64,000 bases of DNA from Rhodocyclaceae bacterium. GTDB lineage: Bacteria; Pseudomonadota; Gammaproteobacteria; Burkholderiales; Rhodocyclaceae. A program made the translations under genes and the position numbers. The DNA lies in assembly GCA_016718525.1 (NCBI GenBank), contig JADKDD010000001.1:1116001-1180000 (forward strand), in the 5' to 3' direction. Every line of letters starts with the position of its first letter. The stretch's first letter is position 1. Under the pieces are notes generated by a model, which made no database searches, was not told the origin of the DNA, and worked only from the letters and a program-made list of their open reading frames with translations. Shown piece by piece: positions 35,618-43,715 of this stretch.

Positions 35618-37447
35618 ATGAAAACAACCTCGTCAATACCGAAGTTAGCTCATACCGTCCTCGCCATTTCGTTGTCGACGCTATTGGCAGGTGGCGTAAC
35701 TGCCGGCACACCGAACCCTGAAAACAACGTTTACTTCGGGAACGTCCATGTTCATACTAGTTGGTCGTTTGACGGATTTACCAACGGTTCCAAGACAACA
35801 CCAAACGATGCATACGCGTGGGCGCAGGGGAAAGTAATTACCGGCAGCGGCGGCCCTGATATCCAGATCAAGACGCCGCTTGATTTTTACATGGTGTCGG
35901 ATCACGCCGAATTCATGGGCGTCTTTAACCAGATGGCCAATCCCGACAGCCCGCTGAGCAAAACTGAACTCGCCAAAGGGGTCACCTCAACCGATCCGGC
36001 AGTTCGCATGGCAACCTTTACCAGCGTGCTACGCGACATGAGCGCGGGCAAGCGCGATCCGCAGTTGACAAATCCTGTGCTTGGTCGCGCTGTTTGGGCT
36101 GAGATCATCAAAGCCGCAGACGCCAACTATGTCCCCGGGAAATTCACAACTTTTGCCGGCTTCGAATGGTCGGCTAATCCAAAACAGCGCAACTTGCACC
36201 GGGTCGTCGTGTTTCGTGACACAAGGCACGTGCCCGACCTGGTGCTTTCAGCGCTGGATTCCGATGACCCTGAGACGCTGTGGAAATGGATGGATGAGCA
36301 ACGCGGCAAAGGGGCTACCCTGCTCGCCATTCCGCACAACGGAAATGCCAGCGACGGCCGCATGTTTGAACTGACCAAGTTCGATGGTTCACCTATCGAC
36401 GCGGCTTATAACAAGACACGCGCTGCCAACGAACCCTTGTATGAGATCAGTCAAATCAAAGGCACTTCAGAAACACACCCGGTTCTCTCGCCCACTGACG
36501 AATTTGCCAACTTTGAACAGTGGGATTACACGCTTTCGGCAGATGGCGAACGACCAACGCAGCGTAAGGGCAGTTTTGCGCGCCAAGCGCTCTTGGACGG
36601 CATGAGTCAGGCCGCCATTGGTGCTGGCAATCCATTCAAGTACGGATTTATCGGGGACACTGACACGCACAATGCTGCAGGATCAAATGAGGAATTCAAC
36701 TACACCGGAAAATTCGCCTTCGAGAACAATGCGCGTGAGCGGCTAACTGGCGTTCCCGGTCAACCCGCGAAGCAAATACAACAAGTTCAGGAATTCAGCT
36801 CAGGTGGCTTAGCCGGTGTTTGGGCGCCGGAAAATACGCGCGAAGCGATCTTCAACGCAATGATGCGCAAGGAGACTTTCGGTACCTCCGGACCGATGAT
36901 CAAAGTGCGCTTTTTTGGTAGCTTCAACTATGCCAAGGACGATGTAAAGAAACCCGACTTCGTGAAGACTGCGTATGCCAAGGGGGTGCCTATGGGCGGT
37001 GATCTGAAGCCCGGCGCCGGAAAAGCACCCACGTTTCTGGTCATGGCGCTGAAAGACCCCAAGAGCGGCAATCTTGACCGGGTCCAGATCGTAAAAGGTT
37101 GGTTGGATTCGACCGGCAAACAGCACGAAAAAATTTACAACGTCGCATGGTCCGGCGGACGCAAACTCGACAGTAAAGGCAATCTTCCATCGGTTGGGAC
37201 CAGTGTGGATCTGAACACTGCGACTTACACCGACAAGATTGGAGCCGCGCAGTTGGCCACGGGCTGGACCGATCCTGATTTCAAGAAAGACGAACGTGCT
37301 TTCTACTATGCGCGCGTCCTGGAGATCCCAACGCCACGCTGGAACACCTATGACGCCGTCCGTCAGAAAATGCCGCCCTTGACAAAGGTGCCGGCGACTA
37401 TCCAAGAGCGTGCCTGGAGCTCACCGATTTGGTATGCGCCCCATTGA
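35618..37447 (+). CDS. DUF3604 protein, secreted, second of a tandem pair
   Basis: The 609 residues parallel the preceding gene: a signal peptide (ISLSTLLAGGVTAG), then YFGNVHVHTSWSFDGF, DFYMVSDHAEFMGVF, AIPHNGNASDGRMF, GFIGDTDTHNA and a C-terminal EIPTPRWNTYDAV. The last of these is shared almost exactly with the first copy (EIPTPRWTAYDAK). The putative metal-ligand His and Asp residues are kept, so both copies are probably active. GGAG precedes the ATG. The 77-base spacing includes a repeat copy. Confidence 0.88.
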   Translation: MKTTSSIPKLAHTVLAISLSTLLAGGVTAGTPNPENNVYFGNVHVHTSWSFDGFTNGSKTTPNDAYAWAQGKVITGSGGPDIQIKTPLDFYMVSDHAEFMGVFNQMANPDSPLSKTELAKGVTSTDPAVRMATFTSVLRDMSAGKRDPQLTNPVLGRAVWAEIIKAADANYVPGKFTTFAGFEWSANPKQRNLHRVVVFRDTRHVPDLVLSALDSDDPETLWKWMDEQRGKGATLLAIPHNGNASDGRMFELTKFDGSPIDAAYNKTRAANEPLYEISQIKGTSETHPVLSPTDEFANFEQWDYTLSADGERPTQRKGSFARQALLDGMSQAAIGAGNPFKYGFIGDTDTHNAAGSNEEFNYTGKFAFENNARERLTGVPGQPAKQIQQVQEFSSGGLAGVWAPENTREAIFNAMMRKETFGTSGPMIKVRFFGSFNYAKDDVKKPDFVKTAYAKGVPMGGDLKPGAGKAPTFLVMALKDPKSGNLDRVQIVKGWLDSTGKQHEKIYNVAWSGGRKLDSKGNLPSVGTSVDLNTATYTDKIGAAQLATGWTDPDFKKDERAFYYARVLEIPTPRWNTYDAVRQKMPPLTKVPATIQERAWSSPIWYAPH

Positions 37448-37647
37448 GGTCATTAAGTCCAGAAGCGAATTGTCCGGTAGCGTAACGAACGGCATTCGGA
37501 ATTCCTACCAGGACATCGCCGAATGGGACTACCCGCGCATGGCCCGGAAAAGCGGATGAATTGATGGCTGAACCGACATTGCAGCACTAAAACGGCATTC
37601 AGTCCAGATAAACTCTCCGTAAGTAATACAACGCAAGGATCAATCAC

Positions 37648-39258
37648 ATGAAACAGCTCAGCGGAACCGACAACTCATTTCTGGTGTCTGAACGGAAAAA
37701 CGTCTACAACCACGTCGCCAGTTTGTGCATCTACGATGTCAGCACGGCGCCCGGCGGTAAAGTTCGCTACAAGGACATCCTCAAACACTTTGAGGAGCGG
37801 ATGCACGTCAATCCTATTTTTCGTAGCCGCCTGGCCGAGGTGCCGTTTGGTCTCGATCGACCATATTGGGTTGAGCAGGCCGATGTCGATATGGAGTTTC
37901 ATGTCCGTCACATTGCCCTCCCTGCTCCCGGTGATTGGCGTCAATTGATGATCCAGGTTGCGCGACTGCACTCACGGCCGCTCGATCGCACGCGCCCTAT
38001 GTGGGAAGTGTATGTCATCGAAGGGCTCGACAACATTCCGAAGTTGCCTCCAGGATCTTTCGCGCTGTTTTCAAAATTTCACCATGCCTCGGTTGATGGC
38101 ATGGCCGGCGCACACCTTGCGCTTCAACTTCACTCAACCTCGCCTACTGGTGATGCGCCGACCGCCGCAAAACACGCGATTTATGTTGACCGAGAACCTT
38201 CGACTATCGAGTTCGCCGCCCGCGCTGTGGCCAATAACCTCGGCCGTGTTGTGCAACTCGGCAAACTTTCAGCGCAAGTGGCCGGCAAAGTCGCAGAATT
38301 TGGCCGCGAGCAGTTGACGCAAAAAATGAAAAATGACGCGCCGCCGCGCCGTGACGAAGACAAACCCGCGACCGGAAAGGCACCGCACACACGATTTAAT
38401 ACCTTGGTCTCGCCCAACCGCGTTGTCGATGGTTTCGGCATGCCACTCTCGCGCATCAAGCGGGTGCGCACGAAGATCCCCGGTGCGTCGCTGAACGATG
38501 TCTTTCTGGCGGTATCCGGTGGCGGCGTGCGCAAGTATTTGATGAGCAAACACGAGCTTCCATCGCAGTCATTGACGGCTTTGATGCCGATGGCACTTCG
38601 CACTGATGCGTCCGCCGGCGGCAATGCGGTCGGCGCCGCTACGGTGCGAGTGCGTTCGGATATAGCCGACCCACTTGAGCGCCTGAATGTTGCTCACCAT
38701 GAAGCTCAGCTTGGCAAGTACATGGCCGAAAAACTGGGCGCCGACCTGCTTGAAAAAGTCCTTAGCGCATTGCCATCAAACCTGGGCCGGTTAATCGTCG
38801 CCAAAGGCCTGATACCAACGCTGAACATGACCGTCTCCAACGTTCGTGGTCCAGACAAACCGCTGTATGTGGCCGGTGCGAAGGCGATGTGTTTTTATCC
38901 TGTCAGTATCCCCATGGATGGCTTGGGTCTGAACGTCACCGGCGTCAGTTACAACGGGGTAATGTGGGTTTCGGTAGTTTCCTGCCGCAACATGCTGCCG
39001 GATCCGGCATTTTTCGTCGAGTGCTTGAAGGACGCGTGGGAAGAGTTGTTGGCAGCTGCGGATGCGCTGCCTGATCCGACAGGCACGAGCGAAAAGAAGG
39101 CTAGCCAAACCCCGGTGAAGAGAGCGGTAGGCAAGAACACGGTCACCAAGCATGCGCCAGTCAAGAAGCCTATTGCAAAACGGACGCCGACCAAGCTTCC
39201 GGCAACTAAGCGACCAGTAGCGAAAAAACCTGCTGCCAAAACACGCAAGAAAACCTAG
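37648..39258 (+). CDS. Wax ester synthase/diacylglycerol acyltransferase (WS/DGAT) with basic C-terminal tail
   Basis: The enzyme transfers acyl groups from acyl-CoA to fatty alcohols or diacylglycerol. The catalytic HHxxxDG motif is FHHASVDGMAG near residue 150. The MPLSRIKRVR and NMTVSNVRGPDKPLYVAGA segments are typical of the C-terminal condensation-like domain. The last ~55 residues form a Lys/Ala/Pro/Thr-rich tail (KRPVAKKPAAKTRKKT) not found in standard members. AAGGATCAATCAC precedes the ATG. An iron alcohol dehydrogenase and an SDR with a similar tail are encoded 8-10 kb away, suggesting wax ester or lipid storage metabolism. Confidence 0.9.
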   Translation: MKQLSGTDNSFLVSERKNVYNHVASLCIYDVSTAPGGKVRYKDILKHFEERMHVNPIFRSRLAEVPFGLDRPYWVEQADVDMEFHVRHIALPAPGDWRQLMIQVARLHSRPLDRTRPMWEVYVIEGLDNIPKLPPGSFALFSKFHHASVDGMAGAHLALQLHSTSPTGDAPTAAKHAIYVDREPSTIEFAARAVANNLGRVVQLGKLSAQVAGKVAEFGREQLTQKMKNDAPPRRDEDKPATGKAPHTRFNTLVSPNRVVDGFGMPLSRIKRVRTKIPGASLNDVFLAVSGGGVRKYLMSKHELPSQSLTALMPMALRTDASAGGNAVGAATVRVRSDIADPLERLNVAHHEAQLGKYMAEKLGADLLEKVLSALPSNLGRLIVAKGLIPTLNMTVSNVRGPDKPLYVAGAKAMCFYPVSIPMDGLGLNVTGVSYNGVMWVSVVSCRNMLPDPAFFVECLKDAWEELLAAADALPDPTGTSEKKASQTPVKRAVGKNTVTKHAPVKKPIAKRTPTKLPATKRPVAKKPAAKTRKKT

Positions 39259-39279
39259 CGTCAAATTGCCAAGCACTTA

Positions 39280-39960
39280 ATGCATCTCGGCGCTGGAATC
39301 GCACAACTGGCGGGTATCGTTACCGCTGCAACTCTGGGTATGGCTGCAACGCCTGGCTTGGCTTGTGGCTATGAGGACCCCCAATCGATTGCGATTGGCG
39401 CATTGAATCTTGCCTTCCCCGATTCATTGCATTTACGAACTGCAATTTGGCAAGCACAGGTAGATGGCTTATTACCTCGCGATCCGCCTGTGGCGGCCGT
39501 CGCACCGAGCGCCGCTTCAACACCGCGCTCGTTTACAGCACCCTTCGCACAAAGCGCCGAAAGCGGCGACCGTGCCACCGACCCGGCTAAAACCATCGCC
39601 CTGATGGAGGCATTGCGTGTGATTGAACAAATGCGCTTGCGCCTTGCGGCATCGGACATCTCAAACAACCAACCGCCGATATCAATGGTTTACGCCAGCA
39701 AAGTACTGTGGACGCGTTTCGTCGCTACTCCGCAAGGCGTTTTGGCGCAAACACATGCCAGCGGGCCTGAATCTGGAGATGTGGTATTGATTACCGAACC
39801 GGCCGTCGTACAGGCGATGGTATCTGGTAACTTGCAACCGGAAGACGCATCGCGCCGCAAGTTGGTGCGTTTGTACGGCAGCGAGAAAGACATGGAGTCA
39901 GCGCAAAAATGGTTGTTGACGCTCGCACCGCCGTCGGCAAACCTCATCACCAAGGAGTAG
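39280..39960 (+). CDS. Uncharacterised exported protein, first gene of the PpiC/HupE cluster
   Basis: I do not recognise an assigned family. The 226 residues start with a hydrophobic N-terminus (IVTAATLGMAATPGLA) and continue ACGYEDPQSIAIGALNLA, then a Pro/Ala-rich linker and an alpha/beta C-terminal half (PESGDVVLITEPAVVQAMVS). Export to the periplasm is likely. A conserved-looking Cys follows the signal, but the lipobox is imperfect. The start lacks a clear ribosome binding site. Its end (AAGGAG at 39952-39957) supplies the ribosome binding site of the next gene, so co-translation is likely. Confidence 0.68.
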   Translation: MHLGAGIAQLAGIVTAATLGMAATPGLACGYEDPQSIAIGALNLAFPDSLHLRTAIWQAQVDGLLPRDPPVAAVAPSAASTPRSFTAPFAQSAESGDRATDPAKTIALMEALRVIEQMRLRLAASDISNNQPPISMVYASKVLWTRFVATPQGVLAQTHASGPESGDVVLITEPAVVQAMVSGNLQPEDASRRKLVRLYGSEKDMESAQKWLLTLAPPSANLITKE

Positions 39961-39966
39961 TTTGTT

Positions 39967-40839
39967 TTGAATCAACCGTCCGTCGAGTCATGGTGGCGCG
40001 AGCCCCTGCTGCACTTCCTGTTACTGGGCAGCTTGCTTTTTGTGGTGAATGCATTTTGGGATCAGTGGTTTCCTGCACAAGAGAATATTGTCGTCAACGA
40101 AGGACGCGTGCGGATGCTCGCGGAGAATTTCCGGCGCACCTGGCAACGACCTCCGACGGCGTCTGAACTCGATGGACTGATTGAGGAACAAATCCGCGAT
40201 GAAGTCCTGACTCGTGAAGCGCAACGCCTTGGACTGGACCGGGATGACACGGTCATCCGGCGGCGATTGCGCCAGAAAATCGAAATCATCACCGAGGAAG
40301 CTGCGGCCTCGGTGCAACCGACTGACGCACAGCTGCAGAATTACCTGAACCTGCATCCGGAGAATTTTCGTGGCGAATCGCGTACCGCTTTCACTCAGAT
40401 TTTTCTTGATCCGTCCAAACGCGGCGATCGCCTGGATGCCGACGCGAAAGTCCTGCTGGACCGGTTGCGTGCCGACGAACGCCGTCCCACCAGCACCAAC
40501 TGGCAAAAACTTGGTGACCAGCTTTTCATGCTGAAACAGGAGTACCCGCTTAGCGGAGAACGAGAAATCGCAACCATTTTTGGTGCTGATTTTGCTAGTA
40601 GCTTGCTCGATTTGAAGACTGGCGAATGGAGCGGTCCGGTACGATCGGGTTACGGTCTGCACCTGGTTCGCGTTAGCGCAAGCGAAGCCGCTGGCCCTGT
40701 CGCATTGGCTGACATCCGGCCAGTGGTCGAGCGCGAATGGCGTAACGCGCAGCGCAAGGCGGGCGCTGAAGCCCAATATCAACAGCTTCGTGCCGGCTAC
40801 AAAATTGTCGTGAAGCGGCCGGCAACCGCGACACCATGA
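39967..40839 (+). CDS. PpiC-type peptidyl-prolyl cis-trans isomerase, membrane-anchored
   Basis: This periplasmic foldase has a signal anchor (EPLLHFLLLGSLLFVVNAF) and a SurA-like N-terminal helical part (EEQIRDEVLTREAQRLGLD). A parvulin domain follows, ending EWSGPVRSGYGLHLVRVSA. It has 290 residues. The start is a TTG with AAGGAG nine bases upstream; no ATG fits. It carries a repeat copy read as RRPTSTNWQKL. Its stop overlaps the next ATG in ATGA. It probably folds the exported proteins of this cluster, but that is inference. Confidence 0.85.
   Translation: MNQPSVESWWREPLLHFLLLGSLLFVVNAFWDQWFPAQENIVVNEGRVRMLAENFRRTWQRPPTASELDGLIEEQIRDEVLTREAQRLGLDRDDTVIRRRLRQKIEIITEEAAASVQPTDAQLQNYLNLHPENFRGESRTAFTQIFLDPSKRGDRLDADAKVLLDRLRADERRPTSTNWQKLGDQLFMLKQEYPLSGEREIATIFGADFASSLLDLKTGEWSGPVRSGYGLHLVRVSASEAAGPVALADIRPVVEREWRNAQRKAGAEAQYQQLRAGYKIVVKRPATATP
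40479..40506 (+). repeat. Dispersed repeat copy 8 (inside the ppiC-like gene)
   Basis: Reads ACGCCGTC, CCA, then CCAGCACCAACTGGCAA, a perfect 17-base core on the coding strand. Confidence 0.87.
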
Positions 40840-41852
40840 GCGTACGTTCAATATTTGGCCGGGTCGTGACCCGTTTGTTCCAATTTGCATTGGCACTGCT
40901 ACTGCCTCAGCTCGCAATGGCTCACGAATTGCAACCCGGATTTCTGCAACTCACAGAAACAGCGCCACACCAGTATGAAGTCTTGTGGAAACAGCCAACC
41001 TCGCTTGGTAACCCGCTGCGATTGACGCCTGTATTCCCTGTCACTTGCCAGGCCTTAAACGCGCCGCAGAGCGAGGTGTTACCGCAATCATGGGTGTGGC
41101 GAATGCGACTAAGCTGTCCGGCAGGGCTCGCCGGACAGATCTTGACCATTGAAGGCCTTGAAGCGTTCGCAACGGATGTGCTGATTCGCGTTGAGCATGG
41201 CGATGGGCGGATCGAAACGCACTTGCTAAAGCCGGCCGATCCTAGCGTAACGCTCAATGAAGCCGCTGGAGTGCATGGCCGCTGGACCTATTTGACCCTC
41301 GGTATCGAACACATTGCACTGGGCATTGACCATCTGTTATTTGTGCTCGGGTTGTTGCTCATCGTCGGCAACCGTTGGACGCTGATCAAAACCATTACCA
41401 GTTTCACTGTCGCGCACAGCATTACGCTTGCCATTGCGACTTTAGCCAGCGTTCACGTCCCTGCCGCACCGCTTAATGCGGCAATCGCGCTGTCGATTCT
41501 GTTCCTTGCTCCCGAAGTCGTTCGCGTCTGGCGCGGCCAGACCAGTCTGACAATTCGCAAACCCTGGTTGGTCGCCTTCGCGTTTGGACTCTTGCACGGC
41601 TTTGGTTTTGCCAGCGGCTTGGCTGCCTTGGGCTTGCCACGCAACGAAATCGCGCCAGCGCTTTTGCTGTTTAACATTGGCGTTGAAATCGGACAACTGG
41701 GATTTGTATTTTTGGTGATCGGACTTGAGCGGTCGTTCCGAGTGCTAAAAATCCACTGGCCGCGCTGGGCCGAGATGCTTCCGGCCTATACACTCGGGAC
41801 ACTGGGTGCATTTTGGACTATACAGCGCGTCACTCTTATGATTCTCCGCTAG
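40836..41852 (+). CDS. HupE/UreJ_2 family membrane protein with periplasmic N-terminal domain
   Basis: The 338 residues begin with a signal peptide (LALLLPQLAMAHELQPG). A soluble domain of about 120 residues follows, then six or seven membrane helices starting with the family motif IEHIALGIDHLLFVLGLLLI. A later AFGLLHGFGFASGLA helix carries conserved histidines. HupE/UreJ-type proteins are linked to nickel or other metal uptake. The ATG overlaps the ppiC-like stop, and the next HupE gene begins 12 bases after the stop. Confidence 0.85.
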   Translation: MSVRSIFGRVVTRLFQFALALLLPQLAMAHELQPGFLQLTETAPHQYEVLWKQPTSLGNPLRLTPVFPVTCQALNAPQSEVLPQSWVWRMRLSCPAGLAGQILTIEGLEAFATDVLIRVEHGDGRIETHLLKPADPSVTLNEAAGVHGRWTYLTLGIEHIALGIDHLLFVLGLLLIVGNRWTLIKTITSFTVAHSITLAIATLASVHVPAAPLNAAIALSILFLAPEVVRVWRGQTSLTIRKPWLVAFAFGLLHGFGFASGLAALGLPRNEIAPALLLFNIGVEIGQLGFVFLVIGLERSFRVLKIHWPRWAEMLPAYTLGTLGAFWTIQRVTLMILR

Positions 41853-41864
41853 AAAGTTAACACC

Positions 41865-42449
41865 ATGATCCTGAGAACGCTTTTCATCCTTGCACTGGCA
41901 GCCAACAGCTCCGTGGCTTGGGGGCATTCCGAAGGTGGGCAAGCCAGCGGCTTAATCGCCGGCCTGCTCCACCCCATTGGCGGCATGGATCATGTGCTCG
42001 CCATGGTTGCGGTCGGCCTTTGGGGTGCGCAGCTTGGCAATCCCGCGTTGTGGATGCTGCCGGTCGCTTTTCCCTTGGTGATGGCGTTCGGGGGCTTTCT
42101 TGGTCTGATCGGCGTCCCGCTACCAGGGATAGAAATAGGCATTGCATTATCTGGTGTGCTGCTTGGTTTGGCGGTTGCTACCAAATTGCAACCGCCGCTG
42201 TGGGTCGCGCTACTGTTAGTCGCTGTGTTCGCCATTTTTCATGGGCATGCCCATGGCACTGAACTGCCGGAAGGTGCAAGCGGTCTGACCTATAGCCTTG
42301 GCTTCGTGATTGCAACCGGCATGCTGCATGCGAGCGGCATTTCCATTGGCTTGGTGCAACGCTGGCAGCAAGGCAAACTTGCCTTGCGCTGGATTGGCGG
42401 CCTGATTAGTCTGGGTGGCGCATACTTTCTGTTCGGCGCGTTGAGTTGA
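41865..42449 (+). CDS. HupE/UreJ family metal permease
   Basis: This 194-residue membrane protein has the classical HupE sequence: a signal or first helix ending AWGHSEGG, the motif GLLHPIGGMDHVLAMVAVGLW with metal-ligand His and Asp, FAIFHGHAHGTELP in the middle, and about six helices. HupE/UreJ proteins mediate nickel or cobalt entry for hydrogenase or urease; no such enzyme is encoded in this window. Its TGA overlaps the next gene's start. Confidence 0.88.
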   Translation: MILRTLFILALAANSSVAWGHSEGGQASGLIAGLLHPIGGMDHVLAMVAVGLWGAQLGNPALWMLPVAFPLVMAFGGFLGLIGVPLPGIEIGIALSGVLLGLAVATKLQPPLWVALLLVAVFAIFHGHAHGTELPEGASGLTYSLGFVIATGMLHASGISIGLVQRWQQGKLALRWIGGLISLGGAYFLFGALS

Positions 42450-43057
42450 TCTTCCTTTCGCGCCTTCAATGCGTGATGCTGGTGGTGCTTGGCGTGCTAC
42501 CGCTGCCATCTGCGGCTCATCTCGTCAGCACAGGCCTAGGCCCGATCTACGATGGAATCGGACACTTCTTTCTTAGCCTAGAGGATTTATTGCCGCTACT
42601 AGCGCTGATGACACTCGGAGGTCTTAATGGTGTCGCCGCTGGACGCCGCATCATGTTTGTGTTGCCGTCTGCCTGGCTCATCGGTGGAATTCTTGGATCG
42701 CTGATCGCGGTTGGAACGATTGTGCCAGCTTATGTTGCGCCCCTTATGGCAATAATGCTGGGGGTAATGGTCGCCACTGATGCACAGTTACCTGAAAGAG
42801 TCCTGACAGGGGTAATTGGTATCGTTGGCAGTGCTTCGGGACTCACCACCGGCATTGCTTTGGCGACGCAAACCAACAACCTGCAATTGATTCTAGGCAG
42901 CGCAATTGCGCTTTGCGTCCTTGCCACCGCCGTGCCGGCATTGGTCATTGTCGCGGCCACGTCAAGACCCTGGATGCGCATTGCTGTGCGGGTCTTGGGC
43001 AGTTGGATCGCCGGTGTCGGACTATTGATGCTTGGCTGGCAAGTCAGAATTAGCTAG
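42446..43057 (+). CDS. HupE/UreJ-like membrane protein, third in tandem
   Basis: The 203 residues form about six membrane helices after a signal-like start. The family pattern is kept in divergent form: AAHLVSTGLGPIYDGIGHFFLS, LLPLLALMTLGGLNG and WIAGVGLLMLGWQ. The start is a TTG whose last two bases overlap the preceding TGA. It is more divergent than the two preceding genes, and its substrate is unknown. Confidence 0.78.
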   Translation: MIFLSRLQCVMLVVLGVLPLPSAAHLVSTGLGPIYDGIGHFFLSLEDLLPLLALMTLGGLNGVAAGRRIMFVLPSAWLIGGILGSLIAVGTIVPAYVAPLMAIMLGVMVATDAQLPERVLTGVIGIVGSASGLTTGIALATQTNNLQLILGSAIALCVLATAVPALVIVAATSRPWMRIAVRVLGSWIAGVGLLMLGWQVRIS

Positions 43058-43111
43058 GCGAGACGACGCTATCCTCCGACGCAATGGGTCCCATGGTTAA
43101 ACGACGAAAAT

Positions 43112-43486
43112 TCAGGGTATCGCGCAAAAGGACCTGATTATTACTGCCTCCGTCGTATTTGGCGCGGCAGGCTTCCAGGCCGTCGCTTCATCTGACGAAG
43201 CTATGATTTTTCCTTCAGCCTGCGACTCCGAATACGTGCTCGCTGACAGCACTCTGATCGCCTCTGTTTTGCAGTTCATTTCGTAGCGCATGCGAACAGA
43301 CATACTGCCGTCACTGTTCCGCGTCTTACGATCTTCGATTGCCCACGCTTTGCGCAACGGACCGTCAACCCGAACGGAATTCGGATCGCCATAGATGGTC
43401 GTCGCCTCGGACTCACCAATCTTTAGCCAAACAGCCCAAGCGGAGTTCGCGAAAAGCAGAAAACAGACAAGGATAAGTTTTTTCAT
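43112..43486 (-). CDS. Small secreted protein, surface-adhesin E-like
   Basis: The 124-residue product has a clean signal peptide (MKKLILVCFLLFANSAWA). The mature domain WLKIGESEATTIYGDPNSVR...MRYEMNCKTEAIRVLSAS has the pattern of surface-adhesin protein E-type proteins common in betaproteobacteria. Two cysteines (Cys near residues 72 and 121) could form a disulphide. Function is unknown. It stands alone, opposite the HupE cluster. Confidence 0.72.
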   Translation of the reverse strand: MKKLILVCFLLFANSAWAVWLKIGESEATTIYGDPNSVRVDGPLRKAWAIEDRKTRNSDGSMSVRMRYEMNCKTEAIRVLSASTYSESQAEGKIIASSDEATAWKPAAPNTTEAVIIRSFCAIP

Positions 43487-43715
43487 GGCTTTGGCCTTGA
43501 GTAGTTGACAAGGCCAGATAATAACGCAGCTTCCTCAAACTTGAGCACTCCGAACCAGATGCTTCAAGCACAGACAACATTCAACGCTTGGTTATATATG
43601 CTCGCCGGAAATAACCGTCCGCTAGCCCGCTGCGGGTCAACGATTGTTTGCGTCAGTCAGTTATCAGGTAACACGAGCATAGCAGTTGACAAGTTGGCGA
43701 CACAACGAGCCGGAA

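Noticed and set aside
36612..36632. CCATTGGTGCTGGCAAT in the second DUF3604 gene as another repeat copy
   Set aside because: It lacks the ACTG part of the core and the 5' box. The resemblance comes from a GAGNP coding stretch conserved with the first DUF3604 gene (GANP).
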